64,000 nucleotides of DNA from the NCBI GenBank assembly GCA_009861545.1, contig VXME01000115.1, positions 1 to 64,000 on the forward strand, written 5' to 3'. Positions within the stretch are counted from its first letter, which is position 1; every line of letters begins with the position of its first letter. Below, piece after piece: positions 49,863 to 58,715 of the stretch. The notes beneath the pieces were generated by a model. The model saw only the letters and a program-made list of their open reading frames with translations. It did no database searches and was not told the DNA's origin. The position numbers were made by a program, and so were the translations under genes. Source of the DNA: Acidobacteriota bacterium. GTDB taxonomy: Bacteria > Acidobacteriota > Vicinamibacteria > Vicinamibacterales > UBA8438.

Positions 49863-52800
49863 CTAGAACCGCAGGTTCGCGTACACCTGCAGCACCCGCG
49901 CGTCGAGCACCGTGATCGGCCGGCCGAACGCGATGCCGATCGTGTTCTCGATCGACTGGACCGAGTTGGAGTTCATCGCGTTGTAGAGGTCGATGCTGGT
50001 GTCCAGACGCACGTCGCCCAGATCGAACGTCCGCAGGAACCGGAGATCGAGCTGCGTGAAGCGCTTGGTGAAGTACTGGTTCGGCGCGGTGATCGCCAGC
50101 GTCCGGTTGGGGCTGCCCGCGAAACCGACCCGCGTGCTCGTCGGATCGCAGGTGCCGTTGCCGTCCGCCCAGCAGTGGATGTCGGCGTTGGTGAAGTCGC
50201 CGATGGCGTTGATCGGCGTGCCCGGCGTGTTCTTGTAGATCCAGCTCAGCGTGAAGTCGGACGGGAGCGGGATGTCGCCGTGCATCCGGAAGTCGGCCAG
50301 GTTGCCCCAACTGTGGGTGTGGGTGCAGTTCGGGCCGCCCGGCGGGAGGTTGTTGAACAGGTCGCGCGGCTGGTTCGGCTCGTCCACGGTGAAGCAGTTG
50401 CCGATCGTCTGCGTCCCGAGGTCGAGGCCCCCGGTCACGCGGATGCCGTTCGGCAGGCGCCCGTCGACGGAGAAGACGAAGCCGTTCCAGACCCGGGTCT
50501 GGGCGCCGTAATTGTCGGCTATGGTCACGAGCCGCTTGCTCTGCCCGAACAAGTCGGGCCTGATGTCGTAGTAGCCGCAGAGCGGCTGGCCCGGCGAGAG
50601 ACCACTCACCACGTCGTACAGCCGGCCGCTCGCCGGGGTCGAGATGCAGTACTCGTCGAAGTCCGCGGGGCCGGTCAGCAGGTTGTCCGACACCCAGAAG
50701 CCGCCCGACCAGTTGCGGTTGTAACCGCCGCTGACCGACAGCCCGGTCAGCAGCTCGCGCTGAATCTCGGCCAGGAAGTCCCAGGTATAGGGTCGGTTGT
50801 CGTACAGGACGTCAGGATCGAACATCGTGGCGGGACAGGCTTCCGGGCTCGCTTCCGAGCACCCCTCCAGGTTGCCGAAGATGTAGTCCTCCGGCTCCAG
50901 ATCCGGAAACTGGCCGTAGTTGGCGTTGCTGATGTCGCCGCACTCGCCGTTCGCGCCGAAGTTCGCCGTGTCGCAGTCCGCGATCCAGTTCTGATTCGCA
51001 TCGATCCACAGCCGGTTCGCCGTCGAGACCGACGAGTTGAACGGGTGGAACTCGCGGGTCAGACGGCTCCGCGTCAGCTCGTTGAAGCGGCCCATCGACA
51101 CCTTTACCGCCGTCCGGCCATCGCCCGTCAGGTCATAGCTGACGCCGCCGCGCGGGTTGATGTCGGTCCAGTCCGGGACGCCGCGCAGCTCCGGCACCGT
51201 CCGCGCGCCGACGGAGGGTCCGGCCCCCAACTGTGCGGCCGGGAACCCCATGCTGACATAGTCGGTTCGTATCCCTCCCGTCAGCGTCAGGTTCCCGACG
51301 GTCCACGAGTCCTGGACGTAGAGGCCCAGCTCGGCGTTCATCCGCTCCTGCTGGAAGTACGGCTGCGTGTAGTAGATGAGGGCTATCGGATTGCCGGCCA
51401 GCAGCGCCCACGCCAGCGTGTCCTGGTGGGCGGTGGTCCGCTCCTCGTCGTTGAACGCCTGCTCCAGCGTCACGCCGACCCGGAAGTTGTGCGAGCCGGT
51501 GACGTACGACATCCGGAAGTACTCCATGCTCCGCCCGGTCCGCGCGCGGGGGGCGATGTTCAGGATCGGGGCGCCCCAGCGGTAGCCGGTGGCGAGGTCG
51601 CGGATGTGCCGATCCTCACCGTCGACGACGCCGGTGGCGGGGAAGTTGATCCAGTTCGCCGTCTGCCAGCCGCCGCCCGCCTCGAGCAGGAGGCGCGTCG
51701 TGACGGGCGAGGTCCACGAGCCCTGGACGACGCCGTTGGGCCACATGTCCCAGCCGTTCTCGTTCTCGATGGCGTACTGGCCCGTGTACCCGGTCGTGCA
51801 GCGGCAGTCCTTCTGGATGTCGAGGAAGCTGGCGAACCGGTGCCGCTCGGCGGCCTGCCAGGTGAGGCGGACGGCGTGCGTCCGGTTCCAGTCGAAGTCG
51901 TAGGCCGGCCGGCCGGAGTCGCGCTCGTGGAAGATGGTCCGGGTGTTGTAGAAGCCGGGCGCGCCGGGGCCGCCCCGCAGGCCGAACGGATCCTCGATCT
52001 CGTTGGGGCCGCCCACCCGCATGTCGGGGAACTGCGCCCCCGCCATGCCGAACCCGTTGTGCCCCTGCAGCGCGTTGAAGAAGCCGCCGGGCGGCTGGAT
52101 GCGGCGGCCCCAGCGCGCGATGGAGGCGTAGTACCACGCCTTGTCCGTCACGATCGGACCGCCCATCGTGCCGGCGGCGCGCCAGATGTTCACCATCTGC
52201 GGCGGCTCGATGCCGAACTCCTCCAGCTCGGGGGTCAGGTTCTCCGCCTGCATCCCGCCGCCGGAGTACTTCGTGTTGAGCGAGGCGGTGAAGGTGTTGC
52301 TCCCCTCCCGCGGGATGGCGTTGATGGTGGTGCTGCCCGAGCCGTTCTCGGCGCCCATGCCGGCGATCTCGACCTGCATCTCCCCGATGGTGTCGGAGTT
52401 GGTGATGTAGCCGGAGCCGGAGGCGGTGCCGATGTAGTACTGATTGCGGAAGCCGTTGAACGACGCGCGGGTGCCCGGCTTGCCGTGGTAGAAGCGGTAG
52501 GCCCCCTGCGCCGACCAGGTGTCGCGGGTGCCGCCGACGTCCGCCCGGTCCTCGGTGAACCCGGGCGTCACCTGGGCTATGGTCTGCAGGCCGTAATTGC
52601 CCACCGGCAGGACTTCCAGCTCCTCGGTGTCGAGCACCGCCTGCTGGCGCACGGTCTGCACGTCGACCACCGGCGCCTCGCCCGTGACCGTAATCGTCTC
52701 CTCGACCGACCCGACGGCCATCTGGGCGTCGATCGTCGCCGTGAACCCGGCGCCGATCGTGATCCCGTCGCGGACGACCGTCGAGAAGCCGGGCAGGGTG

Positions 52801-53066
52801 AACGTGACGGTGTAGCTTCCGAGAGGAAGCTGCACCACGCTGTACAGCCCGGCGCCGTCGGTGAACGCCACCTGCGGCGCACCCAGCGCGGCGGACGTCA
52901 CCTCCACGGTGACGCCCGGCAGCACGCCACCGGTGTTGTCGGTCACCTGCCCGGCGATGGCGCCGAGCTGCTGGGCCGATGCACCGGCCGTACACAAGAG
53001 AGCCGCGCAGAGCGCGGCGGAAGTGACAGCGCCGAAACGAACCCGTTGCCTGAACGCGTGCGACAT
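49863..53066 (-). CDS. Oar-like TonB-dependent receptor with CarboxypepD_reg domain
   Basis: A 1067-residue outer-membrane receptor. After the signal peptide (ending ASAQQ), residues ~32-115 form a carboxypeptidase-regulatory beta domain (GAIAGQVTDNTGGVLPGVTVEV, LGSYTVTFTLPGFS), the plug follows (TITVTGEAPVVDVQ, with QTVRQQAVL), then a beta-barrel with aromatic ends, finishing at RVLQVYANLRF. This is typical of acidobacterial receptors. No TonB box is obvious before the plug. It is first in the operon leading to the TPR and CRTAC1 genes and should import or display a large substrate; which one is unknown. Confidence 0.92.
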   Translation of the reverse strand: MSHAFRQRVRFGAVTSAALCAALLCTAGASAQQLGAIAGQVTDNTGGVLPGVTVEVTSAALGAPQVAFTDGAGLYSVVQLPLGSYTVTFTLPGFSTVVRDGITIGAGFTATIDAQMAVGSVEETITVTGEAPVVDVQTVRQQAVLDTEELEVLPVGNYGLQTIAQVTPGFTEDRADVGGTRDTWSAQGAYRFYHGKPGTRASFNGFRNQYYIGTASGSGYITNSDTIGEMQVEIAGMGAENGSGSTTINAIPREGSNTFTASLNTKYSGGGMQAENLTPELEEFGIEPPQMVNIWRAAGTMGGPIVTDKAWYYASIARWGRRIQPPGGFFNALQGHNGFGMAGAQFPDMRVGGPNEIEDPFGLRGGPGAPGFYNTRTIFHERDSGRPAYDFDWNRTHAVRLTWQAAERHRFASFLDIQKDCRCTTGYTGQYAIENENGWDMWPNGVVQGSWTSPVTTRLLLEAGGGWQTANWINFPATGVVDGEDRHIRDLATGYRWGAPILNIAPRARTGRSMEYFRMSYVTGSHNFRVGVTLEQAFNDEERTTAHQDTLAWALLAGNPIALIYYTQPYFQQERMNAELGLYVQDSWTVGNLTLTGGIRTDYVSMGFPAAQLGAGPSVGARTVPELRGVPDWTDINPRGGVSYDLTGDGRTAVKVSMGRFNELTRSRLTREFHPFNSSVSTANRLWIDANQNWIADCDTANFGANGECGDISNANYGQFPDLEPEDYIFGNLEGCSEASPEACPATMFDPDVLYDNRPYTWDFLAEIQRELLTGLSVSGGYNRNWSGGFWVSDNLLTGPADFDEYCISTPASGRLYDVVSGLSPGQPLCGYYDIRPDLFGQSKRLVTIADNYGAQTRVWNGFVFSVDGRLPNGIRVTGGLDLGTQTIGNCFTVDEPNQPRDLFNNLPPGGPNCTHTHSWGNLADFRMHGDIPLPSDFTLSWIYKNTPGTPINAIGDFTNADIHCWADGNGTCDPTSTRVGFAGSPNRTLAITAPNQYFTKRFTQLDLRFLRTFDLGDVRLDTSIDLYNAMNSNSVQSIENTIGIAFGRPITVLDARVLQVYANLRF

Positions 53067-53212
53067 GAGACACCTCGCGATCGAACGGAACGAATCGCCG
53101 TGGTTCTGCGTCTGACCGTTCAGGCCCTTGGCCTGCCCGGCCGACGTAAACCCTTCTTGCCGCGATTGTAGTGCCGACGATCCTGCCGCGCAAGCAGCGT
53201 GCTAACCCGCGC

Positions 53213-53218
53213 TATACT
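53213..53218 (+). promoter_or_regulatory. Candidate -10 element, leaderless-type, for the VWFA gene
   Basis: TATACT (5 of 6) is 7 bases before the ATG at 53226, too close for a ribosome site between. If active, the mRNA would begin at or a few bases from the start codon. No clear -35. Confidence 0.3.
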
Positions 53219-53225
53219 GCGAAAC

Positions 53226-54545
53226 ATGTCGTTCCAGCTTCCCCGGAAGGCCTCGCTTCTGGTCGCGGCGGTGCTCGCGGCCGGCGCCCTCGACTCCGCC
53301 TCGGCGCAGCCGCCGCCGGTGTTCCGGTCGGGCGTCACGCTGGTCACCACCGACGTCATCGTGCGGGACGGCGACGGCCAGTTCCTGCCCGACCTGACCC
53401 TCGACGACTTCACGATCTACGAGGACGGCCAGCCCCAGCGGATCGCCTCCCTGGTGCTAGTGCACGGCGGACGGGTGTTCAACCAGTTGCTGCCCCCGCC
53501 GCCGGTGCCGGAAGGGATTATCCTGCCCGGACGGACCGCCCCGGCAGCGAGCGCGACGCCGGGACGGATCTTCGTCATCTTCATCGACGACCTGCACATC
53601 CGGCCACCGGACACGCCGCTGATCCACCGCGTGATGGACCTGCTGCCCGAGACGCTGATCCACGAGGGGGACGAGTTCGGGATCATCTCGAGCGGCAAGT
53701 CCGCCATCCGCGTGCAGATGACGAGCGACCGCAACCGGCTGCGGGCGATCGACCGGGCCGTGGGCGAGGCGTTCGATCCGCGGCAACTGATCGAACGGGC
53801 CACACAGCTCTCGTCGCTCGGCGAGTCGCGCTGGCGCGCCCACGTCGCCTTCAAGACCGCGATCGAGACGGTGCGCGGGCTCGAGCAAATCCGGCACCGG
53901 CGCAAGGCCTTCCTGTACGTGAGCGCCGGCTACAACTTCAATCCGTTCGACGACAGCCGCGTCAACGCGCGCATCGAGTCGATGCAGCAGGTGGGGTTCT
54001 TCGAGGGCGTCGATCTGCCGGCGTTCGACGAGCCGGCCCTCGATCAGTTCGCGACCACGGACGCGTTCGGCGAGGTATTCAGCGACTCCGAGCTGCACAA
54101 CGAGCTGCTGCTGCTGATCGACGAGGCGAACCGCGCCAACGTCTCGTTCTACACCATCGATGTCCGCGGTCTGACCACCATCCCTGATCTCGACTTCGAT
54201 CTGCGGACCACCGAGTGGAACGAGTACATCCGCAAGCAGCACTCGTCGCTGCGGACGCTGGCGGAGCTGACCGGCGGGATCGCGGTGGTCAACCGCAACA
54301 CGTTCCGCGAGGCGTTCACCGAGATCGACGCCGAGACGAGCGACTACTACGTGCTCGGCTTCTACTCGTCCAACCCGGACGAGACGCGCCGGTCGCGCGA
54401 GCTGCGAGTCGAGGTGGCGCGCGAAGGGGCGGAGGTCCGTTCGCGGACCCACTACCTGCTGCCGTTCCCCGATGCCCGGCCCGCGGCGCCACCGGGAGCG
54501 GCGCCCGTCTCCCCGACAGAGGCGCCAGGGTCCGCACGGCGATAG
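53226..54545 (+). CDS. VWFA-related acidobacterial domain protein, exported
   Basis: A 439-residue protein with a signal peptide (cleavage near DSASAQP). The N-terminal beta part has FRSGVTLVTTDVIVRDGDGQF and DLTLDDFTIYEDGQPQRIA, the diagnostic opening of the VWFA-related family (TIGR03436) that is confined mainly to Acidobacteria. The VWA-like core follows, with IFVIFIDDLHIRPPDT at the usual MIDAS position (Asp-Asp rather than DxSxS). The tail is Pro/Ala-rich. The gene is monocistronic, convergent with the DUF5916 gene across 19 bases. Confidence 0.9.
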   Translation: MSFQLPRKASLLVAAVLAAGALDSASAQPPPVFRSGVTLVTTDVIVRDGDGQFLPDLTLDDFTIYEDGQPQRIASLVLVHGGRVFNQLLPPPPVPEGIILPGRTAPAASATPGRIFVIFIDDLHIRPPDTPLIHRVMDLLPETLIHEGDEFGIISSGKSAIRVQMTSDRNRLRAIDRAVGEAFDPRQLIERATQLSSLGESRWRAHVAFKTAIETVRGLEQIRHRRKAFLYVSAGYNFNPFDDSRVNARIESMQQVGFFEGVDLPAFDEPALDQFATTDAFGEVFSDSELHNELLLLIDEANRANVSFYTIDVRGLTTIPDLDFDLRTTEWNEYIRKQHSSLRTLAELTGGIAVVNRNTFREAFTEIDAETSDYYVLGFYSSNPDETRRSRELRVEVAREGAEVRSRTHYLLPFPDARPAAPPGAAPVSPTEAPGSARR

Positions 54546-54564
54546 CGGACGGGTCGGAGGCCGG

Positions 54565-56928
54565 TCAGTACCGGAAGAGGTACGAGATCTTCATGAAGAT
54601 CGCGCGGTTGGTCCGCCGGTACCGCTGCGTGAGGAAGCGCACCGGGTCCAGCCGGTCCTCCTGCTGGTAGTGGCCGTCGTAGCCCACGTAGAACACCGTT
54701 CCGGAGTTGACGCGGTAGGTCAGCAGCAGGTTTCCGTCCAGTGTCCGGTCGAACGAGTTGTGCTCGAGGATGTTGCGCAGCAGCAGCCGCTCGGTGAACT
54801 GATAGGTTGTCAGCGCGCGCAGCACCTGGATGTCGAAGACCAGCGTGCTCGTCCGGGGATCCTCCAGGCGGCTCAGCTCGACGTTCAACTGCGATTGCAG
54901 GCGCGACACGGGCCGGAATATGGCGGTCAGGCTGCCGAGGCGGCCGCGGCCGAGAAACGGCATCCCGCCGTAGCGTATGGACTCTCCCCAGGAGACATTG
55001 CCGACCAGCGCGATCCGCCGGCTGGCGTTGATGTCGAAGTCGACGCCCTGGTTCCACTTCCAGAAGTCGATCCCGCCGTACCGCTCCAGCGCCCGCTCGG
55101 CGCTCAGACCCAGGCGCACGTTGCGCGCGAAGGTGAAATCGAGCCCGGGGCCGACGGTTTCATCCATCAGCACGTTGTCGAACGAGTAGTTCCGCCCGTA
55201 GCGCACCCGCGGCCCCCAGTTGACCAGCCAGTGCTCCGGCCACCAGCGGTAGGCCAGGTTGGTGAACATGCGCTTGTCGTCGACCCGCCGGACGAACCCG
55301 GTGTCGATGCGAAAGTCGGGACTGGTGCCGCCGTAGAAGGCGGAGAAGTTCACGTTCCGCCCCACGTGATTGAAGAAGGTCCCCATCGTCTGCCCGACGC
55401 GCTCGACCCCCTCCTCGTCACGGTGCCACGACTGCGACAGGAAGACGTTCCAGCGGTTGGTGGCGCCGAGCCGCATGTTGGAGTCGAACGCTGCCATCCG
55501 GCTGTAGCCGTCCATGAAGTCGCGGTTCGTGAACGTCGCGCCGACGAACGACTCCGGGTACAGGTCGAAGCGGGCGCGGCCGACGGCGACGTTGGCGGTC
55601 CTGCCGAACGCCGGGTCCGACGGGTCGTCGCGCTTGCCCGGCGCCTCGTCGTCGGCGAAAAGGACGCCGAGGGAGCTGCGGCCCACCTTGCCGCTCACCT
55701 TGCCCCCGTAACGCGGGTCGACGATGGTGCGGGTATGGATCGGCGTGATCGGCGCGAAGACGTTGAAGATCTCCTGCCCCTCCAGGAAGAACGGCCGCAG
55801 CTCGGGATAGAAGAGCGGGAAGCGCTGGTTGACGTCGATCTGCGGCAGGTCCGATTCGATCTGCGAGAAGTCGGGGTTGACGGTGAAGTCGGCGGTCAGA
55901 TCCGAGGAGATGCCGTACTTCACGTTGAGCCCGGCCTCGGCGACGTCGTCGTCGACGAACGCGCCGGCGGCATCGAGCGCGCCGAGGCGGAACGCGGTGA
56001 CCGTCGGCAGGATCTCCAGGTTGCGGCTGGTCGACAGGTCGGCCAGCCCCTCGATCACCCCCATCTGAGCGAGAAACTGCGCGATGTCCCGCGAAACCGG
56101 CGACCAGACGACGGTCTCGTCCTTCCCCTGAATCGCGCGCGAGACCTGGAACCCCCAGCGGTGCGTCTCCCCCTCGCCGACCGCCGGGTAGCGCAGGCTC
56201 TTGAAGGGGATCGCCAGCTCCGCGGTCCAGCCGTCCGCCGACGGCACGCCGGCCGAGACGAACAGGGCGTCCCACGAGATGTCCCCTTCCGGAATGCCGC
56301 TGGGGGGCGTGTCCGACGGCCCTCTTCCCTGCGACCCGAGGGCCCGCCGCTGCGTCCGGTTGCGCAGGCCGGTCGAGTTCAGGATGGCGTCCCCCTGCAC
56401 CCCGAAGCCGTTGACGGTGAACTGATAGGCGCGCTGCCGGTCACGGAACGGGTCGAAGAAGAGGGAGACCGTGTCGTCCTCGGCGATCTGATCCCGATCC
56501 GAGCGGTTCGCCCGCATCAGATCGGGGCTGGCGTATCCCGCGCGGATGCCGACGTAGAGGTTCTCGCCGTCGTAGGCGATGTACACGTCGGTCGGCTCGC
56601 TGGCGACGGCCCCTTCGACCGGCGCCGTCTGCACGAAGTCCGACAGGTGCGCGGCCCGGCGCCAGACGTCGTCGGTGAGTTGCCCGTCGATGATCGGGGG
56701 CTCCTCCACCCGGACCGCGGAAACGACCGGTTGCCCGGCGGCGTGCGCCGCGGCCCCGACCAGCAGCGCCAGCGCCAGGAGCCCGCGGTGAAACGCCGCG
56801 TGGTACCGAGAGGCATATTCGACCGGGGAGCAACGCCGTCCACGCGGGTTGCATCGCCGCTTGAATGCAGCGGGGCTTTCGCCACGGGCTCTCAGGGCGG
56901 TTCCGCCGGCCGTTCGCGATGCGATCAT
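54565..56928 (-). CDS. DUF5916 protein: CBM9-like domain plus outer-membrane barrel
   Basis: A 787-residue protein. After a signal segment (GLLALALLVGAAAHAAGQ) comes a CBM9-like domain (PPIIDGQLTDDVWRRAA, PTDVYIAYDGENLYVGIRA), then GFGVQGDAILNS and the DUF5916 stretch with FPLFYPELRPFFLEGQEIFN and SQIESDLPQIDVNQRFPLF, and an amphipathic beta region ending in Tyr (ISYLFRY) as in outer-membrane proteins. The ATG at 56928 overlaps the CRTAC1 stop (ATGA) but leaves a 45-residue leader before the signal segment, so the true start may be internal and non-ATG. It is the last gene of the cytochrome, CRTAC1 and DUF5916 unit. Confidence 0.88.
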   Translation of the reverse strand: MIASRTAGGTALRARGESPAAFKRRCNPRGRRCSPVEYASRYHAAFHRGLLALALLVGAAAHAAGQPVVSAVRVEEPPIIDGQLTDDVWRRAAHLSDFVQTAPVEGAVASEPTDVYIAYDGENLYVGIRAGYASPDLMRANRSDRDQIAEDDTVSLFFDPFRDRQRAYQFTVNGFGVQGDAILNSTGLRNRTQRRALGSQGRGPSDTPPSGIPEGDISWDALFVSAGVPSADGWTAELAIPFKSLRYPAVGEGETHRWGFQVSRAIQGKDETVVWSPVSRDIAQFLAQMGVIEGLADLSTSRNLEILPTVTAFRLGALDAAGAFVDDDVAEAGLNVKYGISSDLTADFTVNPDFSQIESDLPQIDVNQRFPLFYPELRPFFLEGQEIFNVFAPITPIHTRTIVDPRYGGKVSGKVGRSSLGVLFADDEAPGKRDDPSDPAFGRTANVAVGRARFDLYPESFVGATFTNRDFMDGYSRMAAFDSNMRLGATNRWNVFLSQSWHRDEEGVERVGQTMGTFFNHVGRNVNFSAFYGGTSPDFRIDTGFVRRVDDKRMFTNLAYRWWPEHWLVNWGPRVRYGRNYSFDNVLMDETVGPGLDFTFARNVRLGLSAERALERYGGIDFWKWNQGVDFDINASRRIALVGNVSWGESIRYGGMPFLGRGRLGSLTAIFRPVSRLQSQLNVELSRLEDPRTSTLVFDIQVLRALTTYQFTERLLLRNILEHNSFDRTLDGNLLLTYRVNSGTVFYVGYDGHYQQEDRLDPVRFLTQRYRRTNRAIFMKISYLFRY

Positions 56929-58715
56929 CGTTCGATCGGCGTCGCCGCGACGATCCCGGCGCCTTCCTCGATCGTGATCCGCTGGTTGGCTTCCAGCGGT
57001 CCGGTCTCGTCGACGCGCCCGCCCGGCCACGCCACCCGCACGGCCTCGACCTGCGTTGCGGCGCCCAACCCGAGGGACACCGGCAGCTCGCTCTGCGAGG
57101 CGTAGCTCGACCCGGTCCGCACCCGGCGCCAGCGCGTTCGGCCCCCGGTGGTCACCTCGACGCGCGCGCCCACGCCGTCGCGGTTCGCAGCCGTCCCGAC
57201 GAGCCGCACCCGCAGCACGTTTCCAGCCGCCGTGTCGTTGCGCAGCAGCCGCGGCGCCCCGCCGTTGGCGGTGATCACCACGTCGAGATCGCCGTCGCCG
57301 TCCGCGTCCGCGTAGGCCGCCCCGCGCCCGACGAGCGGCGCGTCGAACCCCTCGCCGGCTCCCGTCACTTCCTCGAAGCGGCCGCCGCCGAGGTTGCGGA
57401 ACAGTTGCGGGCGCTGCGCGTGACTCACCCGCGTCTGGACCCGGCCGACGTCGTCCGCCACATGGCCGTTCGCGGCGAGGATGTCCAGGCGGCCGTCGAG
57501 GTCGACGTCGAAGAAGAAGCAACCGAACGTCAGCGTCAGCAGCGTCGCCCGGCCGAGCGGCGAACGGGGCGCGTCGTCGATGAACAGCCCGTTGCCCTCG
57601 TTGTGGTACAGGGCCAGCATCTCGTTCGAGAAGTTGCCGATCACCAGGCCGGGCAGCCCCGAGTCGTCGTAGTCGGCGGCGTCGGCCCCCATGCCGGCCC
57701 GCGCCACCCCGGTCTCGCTGAAGGCCACCGCGGCAGTGACCGCAATGTCCTCGAACGTGCCGTCGCCCCGGTTGCGGAACAACTGGTTCGGCTGCGTGTC
57801 GTTGGCCACGAACAGGTCCATCCAACCGTCCGCGTCCGAATCGAACATCACCACGCCCAACGCCTTGGCCGACGGCGCCGCCACCCCCGCGGCCGCCGTC
57901 ACGTCCTCGAAGGTCCCGTCGCCCCGGTTGCGGTACAGCGTGGCGCTCTGCCCCGCGTACGACTCCGGGGTGCAGTAGGACTTGGTCTCGCCGTCGAGGG
58001 TGCAGAACAGGTCGGTCTCCGCCGTCCACTCGACGTAGTTCGCCACGAACAGGTCGAGGTGCCCGTCGCCGTCGTAGTCGAGCCAGAGAGCGCTGGTCGA
58101 GAACCCCGGATCGCCAACGCCGGCCGCGGCAGTAACGTCCGTGAACGTGCCGTCCCCGCTTCCTCTGTAGAGCCGATTGGGGCCGAGCGCGGCCAGGTAC
58201 AGGTCGACGTGCCCGTCGTTGTCGTAGTCGGCCGCGGCCCCGCCGATGCCGTAGATCGGGGAATCGAGTCCGGACCCGCGGGTGACGTCGGTGAAGGACC
58301 AGCCGCCGTCGTTGCGGTACAGCGCCGGCGGCGTGCCGTCGCCCCGTCCCGGCCAGTCGGTCGAATTGATCAGCAGCAGGTCCTGCCGCTCATCGCCGTC
58401 GGCATCCAGCCAGACGGCGCCCGCACCGAGCGTCTCCGGCAGGTACTTCTCGCCGAACGCCCCGGTGTTGTGGGTGAACCGGATGCCGGCCTCCGCGGTG
58501 ACGTCGGTGAAGACGATTGGTGCTACCCGCGCGTCGGCCGCGGTCTCGGCCCGCGGCGTGTCGGGTCCGGATGCGGCGTCGGGAGACTCTTCCCCGGCCG
58601 GCCCGCCGCAGCCAGCCGCGGCGGCCAGCACGATGGCGACGGCGCCGAACGCGGCGCGGAACACGGGGCGCGGCGGCAGCGTGCGAATCATCGTGCCGGG
58701 TCCGCTCGCTTCCAT
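56925..58715 (-). CDS. CRTAC1-type lipoprotein (FG-GAP repeats and ASPIC/UnbV domain)
   Basis: A 596-residue protein with a lipobox-like signal end AIVLAAAAGCGG (Cys at about residue 36), then FG-GAP repeats with calcium loops DADGDERQDLLLI, DYDNDGHVDLYLA, DYDGDGHLDLFVA, DSDADGWMDLFVA, DVDLDGRLDILA and DADGDGDLDVVI, and a C-terminal ASPIC/UnbV domain (GVGARVEVTTGG, SQSELPVSLGLG, VAWPGGRVDE). The start ATG shares one base with the stop of the cytochrome gene (TGATG). It is a homologue of the 45913-47766 protein, but here lipid-anchored and in a different operon. Confidence 0.88.
   Translation of the reverse strand: MEASGPGTMIRTLPPRPVFRAAFGAVAIVLAAAAGCGGPAGEESPDAASGPDTPRAETAADARVAPIVFTDVTAEAGIRFTHNTGAFGEKYLPETLGAGAVWLDADGDERQDLLLINSTDWPGRGDGTPPALYRNDGGWSFTDVTRGSGLDSPIYGIGGAAADYDNDGHVDLYLAALGPNRLYRGSGDGTFTDVTAAAGVGDPGFSTSALWLDYDGDGHLDLFVANYVEWTAETDLFCTLDGETKSYCTPESYAGQSATLYRNRGDGTFEDVTAAAGVAAPSAKALGVVMFDSDADGWMDLFVANDTQPNQLFRNRGDGTFEDIAVTAAVAFSETGVARAGMGADAADYDDSGLPGLVIGNFSNEMLALYHNEGNGLFIDDAPRSPLGRATLLTLTFGCFFFDVDLDGRLDILAANGHVADDVGRVQTRVSHAQRPQLFRNLGGGRFEEVTGAGEGFDAPLVGRGAAYADADGDGDLDVVITANGGAPRLLRNDTAAGNVLRVRLVGTAANRDGVGARVEVTTGGRTRWRRVRTGSSYASQSELPVSLGLGAATQVEAVRVAWPGGRVDETGPLEANQRITIEEGAGIVAATPIER

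Noticed and set aside
48063-53171. 1702-codon open frame on the plus strand
   Set aside because: It lies antisense to the TonB receptor and TPR genes, is Arg/Pro/Gly-rich with no family motif, and arises from third-position GC bias.
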